A DNA stretch of 64,000 bases, taken from positions 57,227 through 121,226 of the forward strand of contig JAPLQI010000016.1 of the NCBI GenBank assembly GCA_026399755.1, in the 5' to 3' direction. Shown here in pieces: positions 7,112 through 17,192 of the stretch. Position 1 is the first letter of the stretch. Each line of letters opens with the position of its first letter. A program made the translations under genes and the position numbers. Under the pieces are notes generated by a model that was not told the origin of the DNA, did no database searches, and saw only the letters and a program-made list of their open reading frames with translations. The DNA is from Pseudomonadota bacterium (GTDB taxonomy: Bacteria; Pseudomonadota; Gammaproteobacteria; Burkholderiales; Chitinibacteraceae).

Positions 7112-9265
7112 TTAATCAATTGTCCTAAATAGCAAAGCCAGCCCTGTAAGCGTTCCTTTGCTATTTTTTAAATGAATCACCCATTCTTGAATTGGCATAG
7201 ATTGGCTATGTGAATTAAGCAGTAACACTTTTCTAGAAGGGGGGGGCGTTTCTACTGAGCTCAATGCAATTGAGAGTAAAGAGGCTAAGGGTGTGCGTTC
7301 TGTAATAGAAATGACACGGTAAATATGATCAATATGCTTGCCAATAGCGGTCACTGCGCGGCAGCTGAGTAAATGAATGGCGGCTGGATTGATAAACTCA
7401 ACGTCCCCATTTAATGCCAAGGTAATGATGCCATCGGCCATGGAGTTTAATATTGCAGCTATTCTTTGCTGCTCAAGTTGAGTGGCCTGCTCATTTTTTT
7501 TATGGGACGTAATATCATGGCCTATTCCGCGATAGCCCATAAATTCATTTTTCTCATTGAAGTAAGGTTGGCCTGACACTTGAATAATGACGCTATTTGC
7601 ACCAATTTGCATGGTGTAAATGAAATCTTTAAAGCTCTTCTGTGCCTCAAGCTGTGCCCTATGGATACGCCATTCCTCGGCAGATACCCGCCCATCGCTT
7701 AATTCCCAAGGTGTTTGTCCCATTAGTAATTTACGATTAATGGCATGCATATTAAAAAAACCAGCAGAAATTTGCGTAAATCGGAAATTCTTATCCTGTT
7801 CCCAGTGCCAATCTGCTGCAAGCTCAAGCAGGGAGTTAAAACGTTCTCTATTTTTTTGTAGCTCTATAAATAGCTCTTTGTGCTGGGTAATATCGTGCGC
7901 AAACATAGCCGAGCCCACATGTAATCCTTCTTGATTATAAAGAGGAAATAAAGTGAGCTCGAAAAAGTGTAATTCATCATCTGTATTGCGATGTTGGCAT
8001 TCTTGCAAAATAGACATTTCACTCATTGCTAGCTCGGCAGAGAGCAATAGGGGTTTATTATTTCCTAATAAAATAGGGCTGCTCATTGCAAAATAAATAC
8101 GTGCCGCACGATTGGCGTAGGTTATTTTTCCTTGCAGGTCTCGGCTAATTATCAGGTCGCGAGATTCCTCTGCCAGCTGGGCCATTTGCTGAAAGTGTTG
8201 CTCGTGTTTACGTAAATCTTGAGTGATTTGTTCTGCTAAATCTAATGCGGATTCATGGTTGTTTTTTTGCCGTTGTAAAAGAAGAGCAATAAACATTGAG
8301 AGGAGAATTCCCGCTACCCACAGTACATAATTTAATGAATGTGATTGGGGGAATGCTTCTGCTGGAGCGTAGAGATTTAGCCGCCATTGCCTACCAGGAA
8401 ATTGAATTAATGCATTTGCACTTAGCTCTTTATAAGCGGTATTCAGTGGTTTGTTTGTTTCTGGATAAATTATTTTACTTTTTTCTGCTTCATTTAATGC
8501 AGATGTCGTGCCTGTATCTTGTAATTGTAGGTAAATAGATTTATTGATGTCTCGGTCTAACCATTGCATCATTTTTGTAATGGTAAAGGTCGCTCCGAGT
8601 GAGCCGATAAATGCCGCTCGTCTTTCTATTTGATTATTGATGGCTTTATTGGGCGTGTAAATAGGCAGGTAGATGACAAAACCCATTGGGGGCGTTTTAT
8701 ACCCTTTTAGTGGATAGGCTGGTGATGCAATGCCACGACCTTGATCTCTGGCATATTCAATCGTGCTTAAATTAGCAGTGTGTGCGCTAATATCTACGCC
8801 GATAGGCTCGTGTGTAGGCGAGTTCTCAGGAAAAACATAATCTGTGATTTGATATACAGGACGAGGTTTATCTAGATTAACGCTGAAAGCGGAGTCTTCA
8901 AGCTGGCGATGAGCAATATAGCTGTCTATGTTAGCAGAGGTCATTTCTCTAATAAAATAGACCGAAACAAAATCAGGGAAGCGCCCTTGAATATTTTGTT
9001 GTTTTAAAATGGTGATGAAGGTGCGATTGCTTAGATTAGGATTAGCTATAAAAGCATTTTGTATGCCGCGCAAAATATTGATTTCTGCATCCAGCTTCGC
9101 TTCAATTCGCTCAGCATAGTGGCGGGCAAGATATTCCAATTGGATTTGGGCGTGGTTTTTATGCTGAAAGTTAAGCCAAACTTGTAAGCTGCCTGTGAGT
9201 AGCAGGCCCATTACGAAAGTCCGTAGTGCCACGCGGTAGTGGCGCGATAGCGATAAAATACGCAT
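7112..9265 (-). CDS. CHASE-domain membrane protein with three PAS domains and no output domain
   Basis: 717-aa sensor. An N-terminal TM (about residues 12-32) is followed by a periplasmic CHASE domain (about 75-300; GRFPDFVSVYFIREM, GRGIASPAYPLKG) and a second TM (about 312-335, LNYVLWVAGILLSMFIALLL). Three PAS modules come next (start near 360, 490, 605; for example DLIISRDLQGKITYANRAA, GYRGIGHDITSHKKNEQ, ADGIITLALNGDVEFINPAA). The protein stops at LALLFRTID, exactly where a GGDEF, EAL or kinase domain normally begins. No frameshifted remainder is visible downstream; a repeat element starts 17 bases after the stop. It is either a truncated signalling protein or a sensor acting through PAS-mediated partnering. 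Confidence 0.85.
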   Translation of the reverse strand: MRILSLSRHYRVALRTFVMGLLLTGSLQVWLNFQHKNHAQIQLEYLARHYAERIEAKLDAEINILRGIQNAFIANPNLSNRTFITILKQQNIQGRFPDFVSVYFIREMTSANIDSYIAHRQLEDSAFSVNLDKPRPVYQITDYVFPENSPTHEPIGVDISAHTANLSTIEYARDQGRGIASPAYPLKGYKTPPMGFVIYLPIYTPNKAINNQIERRAAFIGSLGATFTITKMMQWLDRDINKSIYLQLQDTGTTSALNEAEKSKIIYPETNKPLNTAYKELSANALIQFPGRQWRLNLYAPAEAFPQSHSLNYVLWVAGILLSMFIALLLQRQKNNHESALDLAEQITQDLRKHEQHFQQMAQLAEESRDLIISRDLQGKITYANRAARIYFAMSSPILLGNNKPLLLSAELAMSEMSILQECQHRNTDDELHFFELTLFPLYNQEGLHVGSAMFAHDITQHKELFIELQKNRERFNSLLELAADWHWEQDKNFRFTQISAGFFNMHAINRKLLMGQTPWELSDGRVSAEEWRIHRAQLEAQKSFKDFIYTMQIGANSVIIQVSGQPYFNEKNEFMGYRGIGHDITSHKKNEQATQLEQQRIAAILNSMADGIITLALNGDVEFINPAAIHLLSCRAVTAIGKHIDHIYRVISITERTPLASLLSIALSSVETPPPSRKVLLLNSHSQSMPIQEWVIHLKNSKGTLTGLALLFRTID

Positions 9266-9304
9266 GTGAGAAAGTCTCTACATATTTTGCTTTTTTGAGG
9301 GACT

Positions 9305-9338
9305 AGCAGCCCGTGAACTTAGTCCAACGGGCTGCTTT
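9305..9338. terminator. Hairpin after the rsfS operon
   Basis: The AGCAGCCCGT...ACGGGCTGCT stem (10 bp) lies between rsfS and the CHASE-PAS gene. It lacks a long U tract on the minus strand, so termination is plausible but not certain. Confidence 0.5.
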
Positions 9339-9367
9339 AACACTACCTTATAGCTGCAATAGTGGTA

Positions 9368-9745
9368 TTACACTGCACTCCAAGGCTTACCCAGTGCGCT
9401 AAAGCTTGGTTTTACACCGCCCCAGAGTTGTTCTAGATCGTAGTAATCGCGAACAGGTGGCAGCATGACGTGTACGACCAGTGAACCTGCATCAACCAAA
9501 ACCCATTCGCCAGATTCATGGCCTTCGGTGCTCATGATTTCATAGCCTTTGGCTTTTAGATCAACAGCCACATTATTAGCTAGTGCGCGAACTTGACGGT
9601 TTGAATCACCAGTACAAACAATCATGCAATCAAATAGATCGGTGAGTTCGGAGGTATCAAGGTCAATAATATCTTTACCTTTGATGTCTTCCAGCGCGGT
9701 GATTGCAAGTGCGCGCATTGTTTGAGTGTATTCGTTCATTGCCAT
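9368..9745 (-). CDS. rsfS: Ribosomal silencing factor RsfS
   Basis: Binds ribosomal protein uL14 and blocks subunit joining when nutrients are scarce. 125 aa from MAMNEYTQTMRA. Start 9745 is chosen because GGAAG lies about 9 bases upstream; the Met two codons later is also possible and the longer frame from 9793 is unlikely. Family signatures are visible: ALEDIKGKDIIDLDTSELTDLFDCMIVCTGDSNRQVRALA and EGHESGEWVLVDAGSLVVHVMLPPVRDYYDLEQLW. It follows nadD on the same strand, the usual arrangement. Confidence 0.95.
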   Translation of the reverse strand: MAMNEYTQTMRALAITALEDIKGKDIIDLDTSELTDLFDCMIVCTGDSNRQVRALANNVAVDLKAKGYEIMSTEGHESGEWVLVDAGSLVVHVMLPPVRDYYDLEQLWGGVKPSFSALGKPWSAV

Positions 9746-9868
9746 TATTATGTGCTTCCAAAGTAAAAAGTAGCTTTTGCAAAGTGGCCGCAATCGCTGT
9801 GCTGCTTGATAAGTAATTCAACAAAGCAGTATTTCAAAATATAAAACACATCAGGTGTTTTTAGCACA

Positions 9869-10498
9869 TTAAGTGTTTTTAGAATAAAGACCCGATTGCC
9901 GCAGTATTGTGGCAATCGGGCTTAGATCGCTTACATCCTCGCCGCGCGCAAGTTTCTCACGTACGGCCGTTGAAGAAACGGACATCAGCGGCAGAGCTAA
10001 TACGCTGATTTTACCCTGAGCCAAGGCTTGCGGGGACGCTTCTACATGTCGTTTGGCAAATTCCCTTTTTATTTCAAAGGGGAGTTCGTCAAAACCAGGG
10101 CGATTGACAACCACCAAATGCCCCATTTCTAACAATTCTTGCCATTTATACCAGCTTGGCAGATGGGCAAATGAATCGCCACCTATCAGCCAGACCAATA
10201 GGCTATGCGGTTGTTCTTGTTGTAATTCTGTCAGGGTATCAAAAGTAAAGCTGACGCTTCCCTTTTTAACCTCCCTATTATCAGCGATCAGATCTTGCTC
10301 ACCTATTAAAGCGGCTTTAAGCCATTCCAAACGTTGCAAGGCACTGACTTCAGGTACTCGATGCGGTGGTGTTCCCGTTGGGATCAAGCGCACTTCGGGT
10401 AAGGCAAAGCTATCCCGAAATGCCCGCGCCATAATCAAGTGCCCAAAATGCACTGGATTAAATGTGCCACCGTAAATCCCCAGAGTACGCTGCTGCAT
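9869..10498 (-). CDS. nadD: Nicotinate-mononucleotide adenylyltransferase
   Basis: Converts nicotinate mononucleotide and ATP to deamido-NAD in NAD biosynthesis. 209 aa, usual length. The nucleotidyltransferase motif GTFNPVHFGHL is near the N-terminus, and the C-terminal SVSSTAVREKL supplies the second ATP-binding motif (ISSTxxR). The start codon overlaps the proA stop by one base (TAATG), so the two are translationally coupled. rsfS follows after 123 bases. Confidence 0.96.
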   Translation of the reverse strand: MQQRTLGIYGGTFNPVHFGHLIMARAFRDSFALPEVRLIPTGTPPHRVPEVSALQRLEWLKAALIGEQDLIADNREVKKGSVSFTFDTLTELQQEQPHSLLVWLIGGDSFAHLPSWYKWQELLEMGHLVVVNRPGFDELPFEIKREFAKRHVEASPQALAQGKISVLALPLMSVSSTAVREKLARGEDVSDLSPIATILRQSGLYSKNT

Positions 10499-11754
10499 TA
10501 GCTACGGATTTCGCCGTTGCCAAAGACAATCCATTTTTCGCTGGTTAAGCCATTGAGGCCAACTGGGCCGCGAGCATGGATTTTATCGGTGGAAATGCCA
10601 ATTTCCGCACCCAAGCCATATTCAAAGCCATCGGCAAAGCGGGTAGAGGCATTAATCATCACACTGGATGAATCCACTTCACGTAAGAATTGCCGTGATT
10701 TCGTGTAGTTTTCGGTAACAATCGCATCGGTATGATGGCTGCCCCATGTGTTGATATGCTCAATCGCTTCGTCTAAATCGCTGACGATTTTAATGGCTAA
10801 AATGGGCGCGAGGTATTCGGTAGCCCAGTCCTCATCTGTTGCTGCATTTATTTGTGGCAGCACGGCCAGCGTTTTAGCGCAGCCACGTAGCTCTACGCCT
10901 TTGGTGGCATAGATTTCTGCCAGCGGTGGCAAAATTAGCTCGGCAACGGTTTCGTGCACCAGCAGCGTTTCCATTGTGTTGCAAGTGCCATAGCGATGCG
11001 TTTTTGCGTTGTCGCTAATGGCAATTGCTTTAACTGGATCGGCTTCGTCGTCGATATACACATGGCAAATGCCATCTAAATGCTTGATAACCGGCACGCG
11101 TGCATCGGCTGCAATACGGGCAATTAGGCTTTTGCCGCCACGCGGCACGATCACATCGACAAATTCGCTCATAGTGATCAGCTCGCCCACGGCGGCGCGA
11201 TCAGGGGTTTCAATAATTTGTACTGCGGTAGTGGGCAAGCCCGCTACTTTTAGGCCTTCGCTTACACAATGTGCGATGGCCTGATTGCAATGAAAGGCTT
11301 CACGGCCGCCACGTAAAATAGTGGCATTGCCCGATTTAATACAGAGGCCAGCGGCATCTGCAGTCACATTCGGGCGGGCTTCGTAAATAATGCCAATCAC
11401 ACCCAAAGGTACCCGCATTTTGCCGAGCTGGATGCCGGATGGGCGAAATTTAAAGTCGCTCATCTCGCCAACAGGGTCCGGCAGGCTGGCAATCTGACGT
11501 AGGCCATCGGCCATACTTTCAATGGTTTTAGGTGTGATCAGAAGGCGATCAAGCATGGCAGGCTCTAAGCCATCCTGCTTTGCTTGTTCCATATCTAGAT
11601 TATTGGCAGTGAGCAAAGCTTCTGCATCGCGCAGCAGTGCATCGGCAATCGCATTTAATGCCTGATTTTTGGTCTGCGTATCGGCTTTTGCCATGTGCCG
11701 ACTGGCCGCACGAGCTTGGCGGCCCACTTGCTGCATATAAGCTTTGATATCCAT
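10498..11754 (-). CDS. proA: Gamma-glutamyl phosphate reductase
   Basis: Second step of proline synthesis: NADPH-dependent reduction of gamma-glutamyl phosphate to the semialdehyde. 418 aa, the family's normal size. Aldehyde-dehydrogenase fold signatures are [29 protein letters not shown] and the catalytic-cysteine segment [14 protein letters not shown]; the C-terminal [14 protein letters not shown] matches ProA. First gene of proA-nadD-rsfS. proB is not in the window. Confidence 0.96.
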   Translation of the reverse strand: MDIKAYMQQVGRQARAASRHMAKADTQTKNQALNAIADALLRDAEALLTANNLDMEQAKQDGLEPAMLDRLLITPKTIESMADGLRQIASLPDPVGEMSDFKFRPSGIQLGKMRVPLGVIGIIYEARPNVTADAAGLCIKSGNATILRGGREAFHCNQAIAHCVSEGLKVAGLPTTAVQIIETPDRAAVGELITMSEFVDVIVPRGGKSLIARIAADARVPVIKHLDGICHVYIDDEADPVKAIAISDNAKTHRYGTCNTMETLLVHETVAELILPPLAEIYATKGVELRGCAKTLAVLPQINAATDEDWATEYLAPILAIKIVSDLDEAIEHINTWGSHHTDAIVTENYTKSRQFLREVDSSSVMINASTRFADGFEYGLGAEIGISTDKIHARGPVGLNGLTSEKWIVFGNGEIRS

Positions 11755-11786
11755 TTCTCTACCTTTTCGCCTTTGAACCGCAATTA

Positions 11787-12560
11787 TCAGGGTTTAGGCG
11801 GTAGTTGCAAGACTGTTACACCGACGTTATCGGCTTTTTTGCGATTAAACCAATCTGGCGCAGAGCTTTGCACGGCAATAATCTGTGGACCAGTGTCGGT
11901 ATTTAGCCAAATAGGTGAGCCTGAATCTCCCGCTAAAGTGTCACAGCGATGATAAATCGTGTTGTTTGGGCGTAAGCGAGTGATCTTGCAATCTTTGTGT
12001 GCTGTTAGTTCGCTATCGTGGTCTTCGGCAAAGCCAGCTTGGGTCGCTAAGGATTTATGGGCGGCAATAATGGTTTTTAATTCTGCTTTATTGCCGCTAA
12101 ATAGGGACAAAGGCGTAGGTGCTTTGCCATCGACTAATTTAAGTTTTAGCCAAGCAATATCATAGGCCGCAGCAGAGTCTTGGATATAAACGTCATCGCC
12201 CTTATAGACCAAGCCTTTTTTAAAGCGCGGGTGAAATGTTTGCGAGAGCACTTGATAGCGTGCCTGATATTCACCCTTATGAAAGCCCGCTTTAAACCAG
12301 CGGCCTGCATCTAGTTTTTTTGCATCCATTAAAAAGCAATGTGCTGCGGTAATGGCTAAATTGGGCGCTACTAAGGTGGCTGTACAGGTGCTGGCGGCAG
12401 CTGTTTCGAGCTGGCCTATGGCCGCAAAAGGCGGGGCGTAAGGTGCATCGATAAATACACGATCGTCTTGGCCAAAAAATAATATTTTGTTTTCTTTGCT
12501 TGTTTGGGAAAAAGCACTGCTAGAGATGAGAAGTGCGATAAGAGCGAGTGTGTATTTCAT
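11787..12560 (-). CDS. Secreted trypsin-like serine protease
   Basis: Chymotrypsin-fold (S1-like) endopeptidase, 257 aa, with signal peptide [19 protein letters not shown]. The catalytic triad is visible: His in ITAAHCF, Asp in [11 protein letters not shown], Ser in [10 protein letters not shown]. Cysteines flanking the His (CTATLV...AHC) and near the C-terminal half ([16 protein letters not shown]) suggest disulphides. No propeptide or anchoring domain is evident. The target is unknown. It stands alone between proA and the repeat-protein gene. Confidence 0.88.
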   Translation of the reverse strand: MKYTLALIALLISSSAFSQTSKENKILFFGQDDRVFIDAPYAPPFAAIGQLETAAASTCTATLVAPNLAITAAHCFLMDAKKLDAGRWFKAGFHKGEYQARYQVLSQTFHPRFKKGLVYKGDDVYIQDSAAAYDIAWLKLKLVDGKAPTPLSLFSGNKAELKTIIAAHKSLATQAGFAEDHDSELTAHKDCKITRLRPNNTIYHRCDTLAGDSGSPIWLNTDTGPQIIAVQSSAPDWFNRKKADNVGVTVLQLPPKP

Positions 12561-12618
12561 ATTTTTTCAAAAGTAAATGCAGTGCATGGGGATGGTTCAA
12601 ACATCTAAAGATAGAGAT

Positions 12619-12673
12619 GAAGATCCATTTGGATATGGAATCAACATTTAGGTTCCATATTCAAATACATCTT
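12619..12673. other. Long imperfect hairpin upstream of the protease gene
   Basis: AAGATCCATTTGGATATGGAA and its inverse TTCCATATTCAAATACATCTT enclose TCAACATTTAGG. It lies about 60 bases upstream of the protease start and beyond the terminator of the repeat-protein gene, so it may form in the protease mRNA leader or act as an operator. Confidence 0.45.
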
Positions 12674-12683
12674 TATAAACAAC

Positions 12684-12711
12684 AAAAACGGGGACCGAAG
12701 TCCCCGTTTTT
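12684..12711 (-). terminator. Rho-independent terminator of the Ala/Lys repeat-protein gene
   Basis: AAAAACGGGGAC-CGAA-GTCCCCGTTTTT is a perfect GC-rich stem with U/A tracts on both sides, 17 bases after the stop codon; it can work in both directions. Confidence 0.9.
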
Positions 12712-12727
12712 GGTATTACAAGTGCAA

Positions 12728-13552
12728 TTACTTAGCAGCAGAAGCGGCTGAAGCAGCAACTTTCTTAGCTTGAACTTTTTGTACAGCAGAAGCAGCAGAA
12801 GCAGCTTTCTTAGCTTGAGCTTTTTGTACTGTAGAAGCAGCAGAAGCAGCAACTTTCTTAGCTTGAGCTTTTTGTACTGTAGAAGCAGCAGAAGCAGCTA
12901 CTTTCTTAGCTTGAGCTTTTTGAACAGTAGAAGCAGCAGAAGCAGCTACTTTCTTAGCTTGAGCTTTTTGAACAGTAGAAGCAGCAGAAGCAGCTACTTT
13001 CTTAGCTTGAGCTTTTTGTACTGTAGAAGCAGCAGAAGCAGCTACTTTCTTAGCTTGAGCTTTTTGTACTGTAGAAGCAGCAGAAGCAGCTACTTTCTTT
13101 GATTGTGCTTTTTGTACTGCTGAAGCAGCAGAAGCAGCAGCTTTCTTAGCTTGTGCTTTTTGAACAGTAGAAGCAGCAGAAGCAGCTACTTTCTTAGCTT
13201 GTGCTTTTTGAACAGTAGAAGCAGCAGAAGCAGCTACTTTCTTAGCTTGTGCTTTTTGTACTGTAGAAGCAGCAGAAGCAGCTACTTTCTTTGATTGTGC
13301 TTTTTGTACTGCTGAAGCAGCAGAAGCAGCAGCTTTCTTAGCTTGAGCTTTTTGAACAGTAGAAGCAGCAGAAGCAGCTACTTTCTTAGATTGAGCTTTT
13401 TGTACTGTAGAAGCTGCTGGAGCAGCTTTTTTAGCGTGCTTTTCAACTTTAACTGTTTTAACAGTAGAAGCTGTAGACGCTGTAGTGTCAGCAGCGAATG
13501 AAGTTGCTGAAGCGAAAACTGTAGCGAGCAATACGGCAAGAAGCTTGTTCAT
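12728..13552 (-). CDS. Secreted Ala/Lys-rich 16-residue repeat protein
   Basis: 274 aa. The signal peptide MNKLLAVLLATVFASATSFA is followed by a short linker and then about 14 tandem copies of a 16-residue unit, consensus VAASAASTVQKAQAKK (48 bp per unit). Two variant units (AAASAASAVQKAQSKK) recur at regular spacing, giving a higher-order pattern, and one unit near the C-terminus is a residue short. Composition is almost only A, K, S, V, Q and T: strongly basic, helix-forming and without cysteine or aromatic residues in the repeat. It resembles histone H1/PhaF-type AK-rich tails in composition, but the signal peptide argues for the periplasm or outside. Function unknown. Near-identity of units at DNA level implies recent expansion and likely length variation. 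Confidence 0.85.
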   Translation of the reverse strand: MNKLLAVLLATVFASATSFAADTTASTASTVKTVKVEKHAKKAAPAASTVQKAQSKKVAASAASTVQKAQAKKAAASAASAVQKAQSKKVAASAASTVQKAQAKKVAASAASTVQKAQAKKVAASAASTVQKAQAKKAAASAASAVQKAQSKKVAASAASTVQKAQAKKVAASAASTVQKAQAKKVAASAASTVQKAQAKKVAASAASTVQKAQAKKVAASAASTVQKAQAKKVAASAASTVQKAQAKKAASAASAVQKVQAKKVAASAASAAK

Positions 13553-13692
13553 TTGTTTATTTCCCTAGAGGAGTATTTGATTGGTGTTTCTATGGAATGG
13601 ATTATCACCACTTACTCTAGAAAGTTCGATATGCCCTTGGTAGCGGTCTGTAACGCAATGTACGTATCTTGTCTAGGATGAGGATCACCGCA

Positions 13693-14988
13693 CTAGGCGT
13701 TTTTGAGCGGAGTAGGCCAGCAGAGCGTCACACGGGCACCACCTAAAGGCGCATCGCTAATCATGGCTGAGCCGTTATGGCCTCGCATAATCATGGATAC
13801 AATCGCCAGCCCTAAGCCAAAGCCACCGGTTTGGCGATTACGGCTGACTTCTAAGCGTTCAAAAGGTTGCAATAGGCGTTGTCGCTCAGACTCTGGGATT
13901 CCTTGCCCATTATCATCGACGTGCAATTTGGCTAGCCCATTATCCCATTCGATGGTCAGCACGATGGCGGTGCCGCCATATCGCCTTGCGTTACTCATTA
14001 AATTAGCCAGAGCCCGAGTGAGGTAATGGCTGTCTGCATCTAGAAAAGGTGTTTTTCCGGGTAAGAGATTGATTAAGTCGGGGCTAATATTTCCTTGGCT
14101 GCTGAACTCGCTGATTTGGCGTTTGAGCCAAGGCAGAATTTCAATCGGCTGGGTTTCTAGCTTGAGCTGAGGCTTATCGAGGGTAGACATGGTGAGCCAC
14201 TCTTCGATTAGCTCATCGATTTGCCCTAGGTCGCGTTCAATCGCCTCGACTTGTTGGCTACTGTCCGCACCGCCTTTGATGGCTTCTAGTCGATAGCGCA
14301 ATCGAGCCAAAGGTGTGCGCAAATCATGGGATACCGCATCGATCAGAGCTTTGCGGCTAGCGGTGAGCTCTTCAACGTCGTGGGCCATACGGTTAAAGGT
14401 GACGCCTAAGGAGTTAAGCGTGGAGCCTTCGTGCAAGGTGACGCGGGTGCTAAAGTCCCCTTCACCCAGCTGGCGGCTTTGTCTTGCCATATGTTGCAGA
14501 TCGCGCCAAAGCGGGCGCAGCCACAACCAAGTCGGCAGGCCTAAGGCTGCGCACATTAAAAGTAGGGCGACCAAATCGGCCCACGCGAAGTTATCTAAGC
14601 GTTGTAAATAGGGGACGGGGCCAAGGACTACCATCAAGCCGGTGTCTGGAATGCGGTGCAGATAGACGTCCTGATTTTGCAAAAAAATAATATCGCCATT
14701 AATCAGTGCCTGCTGATTGCTAGGGCTGAGCGTATAGGTACTGAGGGTTTCGATTTCTACCGGCAAGGGAAGCTTATTTTTGAGGCGTTTGACTTCATCG
14801 TGCCAGATGGAGGGCGGCAAATCACCGAGGGTAGATTCAACCACGCTGATCGTGGTTTTGAAAATATCGGAAAGATAATGTTCATTGCTGCGCTCGAGTA
14901 AGTTTTTATACAGCGCACCAATAACAAGGGACGAGGCTAAAAAGCAAACTACCACCGTGAGGTAAAAACGTAAAAAGAGTTGGCGCAT
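13693..14988 (-). CDS. Sensor histidine kinase, RstB-like
   Basis: 431 aa. TM1 at about residues 7-27, a short periplasmic sensor (about 28-135), TM2 at about 137-160, HAMP, then His221 in IDAVSHDLRTPLARLRYRLEAI. The ATPase domain follows with N box (RALANLMSNARRYGG), G1 (DDNGQGIP) and G2 (GGFGLGLAIVSMIMRGH). It follows its regulator with a 65-bp gap. RstB kinases classically respond to acid and low magnesium; whether that applies here cannot be seen. Confidence 0.9.
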   Translation of the reverse strand: MRQLFLRFYLTVVVCFLASSLVIGALYKNLLERSNEHYLSDIFKTTISVVESTLGDLPPSIWHDEVKRLKNKLPLPVEIETLSTYTLSPSNQQALINGDIIFLQNQDVYLHRIPDTGLMVVLGPVPYLQRLDNFAWADLVALLLMCAALGLPTWLWLRPLWRDLQHMARQSRQLGEGDFSTRVTLHEGSTLNSLGVTFNRMAHDVEELTASRKALIDAVSHDLRTPLARLRYRLEAIKGGADSSQQVEAIERDLGQIDELIEEWLTMSTLDKPQLKLETQPIEILPWLKRQISEFSSQGNISPDLINLLPGKTPFLDADSHYLTRALANLMSNARRYGGTAIVLTIEWDNGLAKLHVDDNGQGIPESERQRLLQPFERLEVSRNRQTGGFGLGLAIVSMIMRGHNGSAMISDAPLGGARVTLCWPTPLKNA

Positions 14989-15053
14989 ATTTAGCTGTCA
15001 GCTCGTTAGAGTGCAGGGATCGATGCAAGCTTGATCCCTGATTGTGGAAAGGC

Positions 15054-15773
15054 TTATTCCTGCCACCAAATGTCGGTGGCAAATAAATAACCTTTGTGGC
15101 GTATGGTTTTGATTTTGCGTGGCTCGTTAGGATCGTCGTCTAGCTTTTTACGTAAACGAGAAATCGCCACATCAATGCTTCTATCCATGCCATCGTATTC
15201 AATCCCGCGTAATACTTTTAACAAATGATCGCGCGATAAAATATCTCCGGCTTGGCTAGCTAAAGCCCAGAGCAAATCAAAATCACCTGTCGATAAACCG
15301 AGCGCTTCACCGCGATAACTGGCGGTGCGGTTGCGTAAATCGACGAGCAGCTGACCAAAGTTAAGTGTGGAGCGATCAGGCGCGGGTGCTGCACTGGAAA
15401 TAATGGGCATGCCACTGGCTGTTTGGCGTAAATGAGCCCGAATTCGGGCGAGGAGCACCGAAGGCGGCGTGGTCTTCACCACATAATCCGTCGCACCAAT
15501 TTCAAAGCCCAAGATTTGATTCATATCGCTATTGAGCGAGGTGAGCAAAATAACCGGCCCAGTCCAAAACAATTCACGGCACAGGGTCAGGCCATCTTTG
15601 CCGGGCAGCATAATATCGAGCAAAACCAGCGATGGCGGATTATTACGCACCGCTTCGACTAAGCCACTGCCGTCGGGCAATACTTCGATATTAAATTCAA
15701 ACGAGCGTAAATAACTACCAACCAGTTCTGCCAGTTCAGCATCATCTTCAACAAAAAGAATGCGGTGATTCAT
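15054..15773 (-). CDS. Response regulator, RstA-like (OmpR family)
   Basis: 239 aa. Receiver domain with acidic VEDD, phospho-acceptor Asp53 in LLDIMLPGKDG, LLTS and VVKTTPP (lysine); winged-helix domain at about 138-235 with LSTGDFDLLWALASQAGD and DVAISRLRKKLDDD...TIRHKGYLF. First gene of the pair with the RstB-like kinase. RstA is a family-level name; the match is by layout and motifs only. Confidence 0.9.
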   Translation of the reverse strand: MNHRILFVEDDAELAELVGSYLRSFEFNIEVLPDGSGLVEAVRNNPPSLVLLDIMLPGKDGLTLCRELFWTGPVILLTSLNSDMNQILGFEIGATDYVVKTTPPSVLLARIRAHLRQTASGMPIISSAAPAPDRSTLNFGQLLVDLRNRTASYRGEALGLSTGDFDLLWALASQAGDILSRDHLLKVLRGIEYDGMDRSIDVAISRLRKKLDDDPNEPRKIKTIRHKGYLFATDIWWQE

Positions 15774-16032
15774 GTGAATATTCTCTGGAATGGGGCATTG
15801 GGCTAAGCGAAGCCGTTTTTAGGCTTCGTTGGAGATAAAGGGTGCTTGATCTTGCAGAGGATCAGCAAATTGCCTTGAGTTTGCTTGGGCTCTGATTAAT
15901 TTGCTTCCATCATTGATGTGGGACCCCCGGTCAAAAGTACGGGGTGGCCATTTAATCAGAGCTTCTATCGCTAAACGGCGCTTGAAGGCGATTGCGCCTT
16001 GCTGAACGACGCAAGCGGCGCTTGTTGAGGCC

Positions 16033-16725
<693 letters not shown>

Positions 16726-17124
16726 ATGGGACTTATTGATCAATTGGCTGGGCAGCTTTTAGGTGGAAAAGAATTACCAGAGGGCTTGGTGCAATCATTG
16801 TCTGGTGTGTTAGAGCAACAGGGCGGTATTTCTGGTTTGGTTGCAAAGTTTCAAAATGGCGGTTTGTCTGAACTAGTGCAGTCTTGGGTAGGTACTGGGG
16901 CCAATTTGCCTGTGAGTAGTGAGCAAATTCAATCCGTGTTGGGTAGTGAGGCAGTGGCCTCGGTTGCAGAAAAACTAGGGATTGATCCAACTGAAGCTGC
17001 AGGTAAAATCTCTGAGTATTTACCTCAGCTCGTGGATAAGCTGACGCCTAATGGTGAAATACCAGAAGGTAATAATATTTTGGCCGCAGGTTTAGATATG
17101 TTGAAAGGCAAACTGTTTGGTTAA
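16726..17124 (+). CDS. YidB-like (DUF937) small protein
   Basis: 132 aa. Start at ATG 16726 (MGLIDQLAGQLLGG), preceded by CGGAG. Gly/Gln-rich helical protein with the DUF937/YidB features: N-terminal LIDQLAGQLLGG, central VQSWVGTGANLPVSSEQIQSVLGS and VAEKLGIDPTEAAGKISEYLPQLVDKLTPNGEIP. Cytoplasmic, function unknown in the family. A strong terminator follows 24 bases after the stop. Confidence 0.9.
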   Translation: MGLIDQLAGQLLGGKELPEGLVQSLSGVLEQQGGISGLVAKFQNGGLSELVQSWVGTGANLPVSSEQIQSVLGSEAVASVAEKLGIDPTEAAGKISEYLPQLVDKLTPNGEIPEGNNILAAGLDMLKGKLFG

Positions 17125-17148
17125 TTGCCTCAAGTAAATGTGTTTTTG

Positions 17149-17172
17149 AAAAGCCCCTTGCGGGGCTTTTTT
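17149..17172 (+). terminator. Rho-independent terminator of the yidB-like gene
   Basis: AAAAGCCCC-TTG-CGGGGCTTTTTT, a textbook stem with U tract. Confidence 0.92.
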
Positions 17173-17192
17173 ATTGCAGCGCAGATATTTGA

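Noticed and set aside
12770..13102. Plus-strand Ser/Arg/Leu repeat frame
   Set aside because: Exact antisense of the 48-bp repeats of the Ala/Lys protein.
15774..16032. Inverted repeat GCTCTGATTAA / TTAATCAGAGC (about 15889 and 15952) and CGAAGCC hairpin upstream of the RstA-like gene
   Set aside because: Could be an operator, but the arms are 50 bases apart and no further copies exist; evidence too thin to call.
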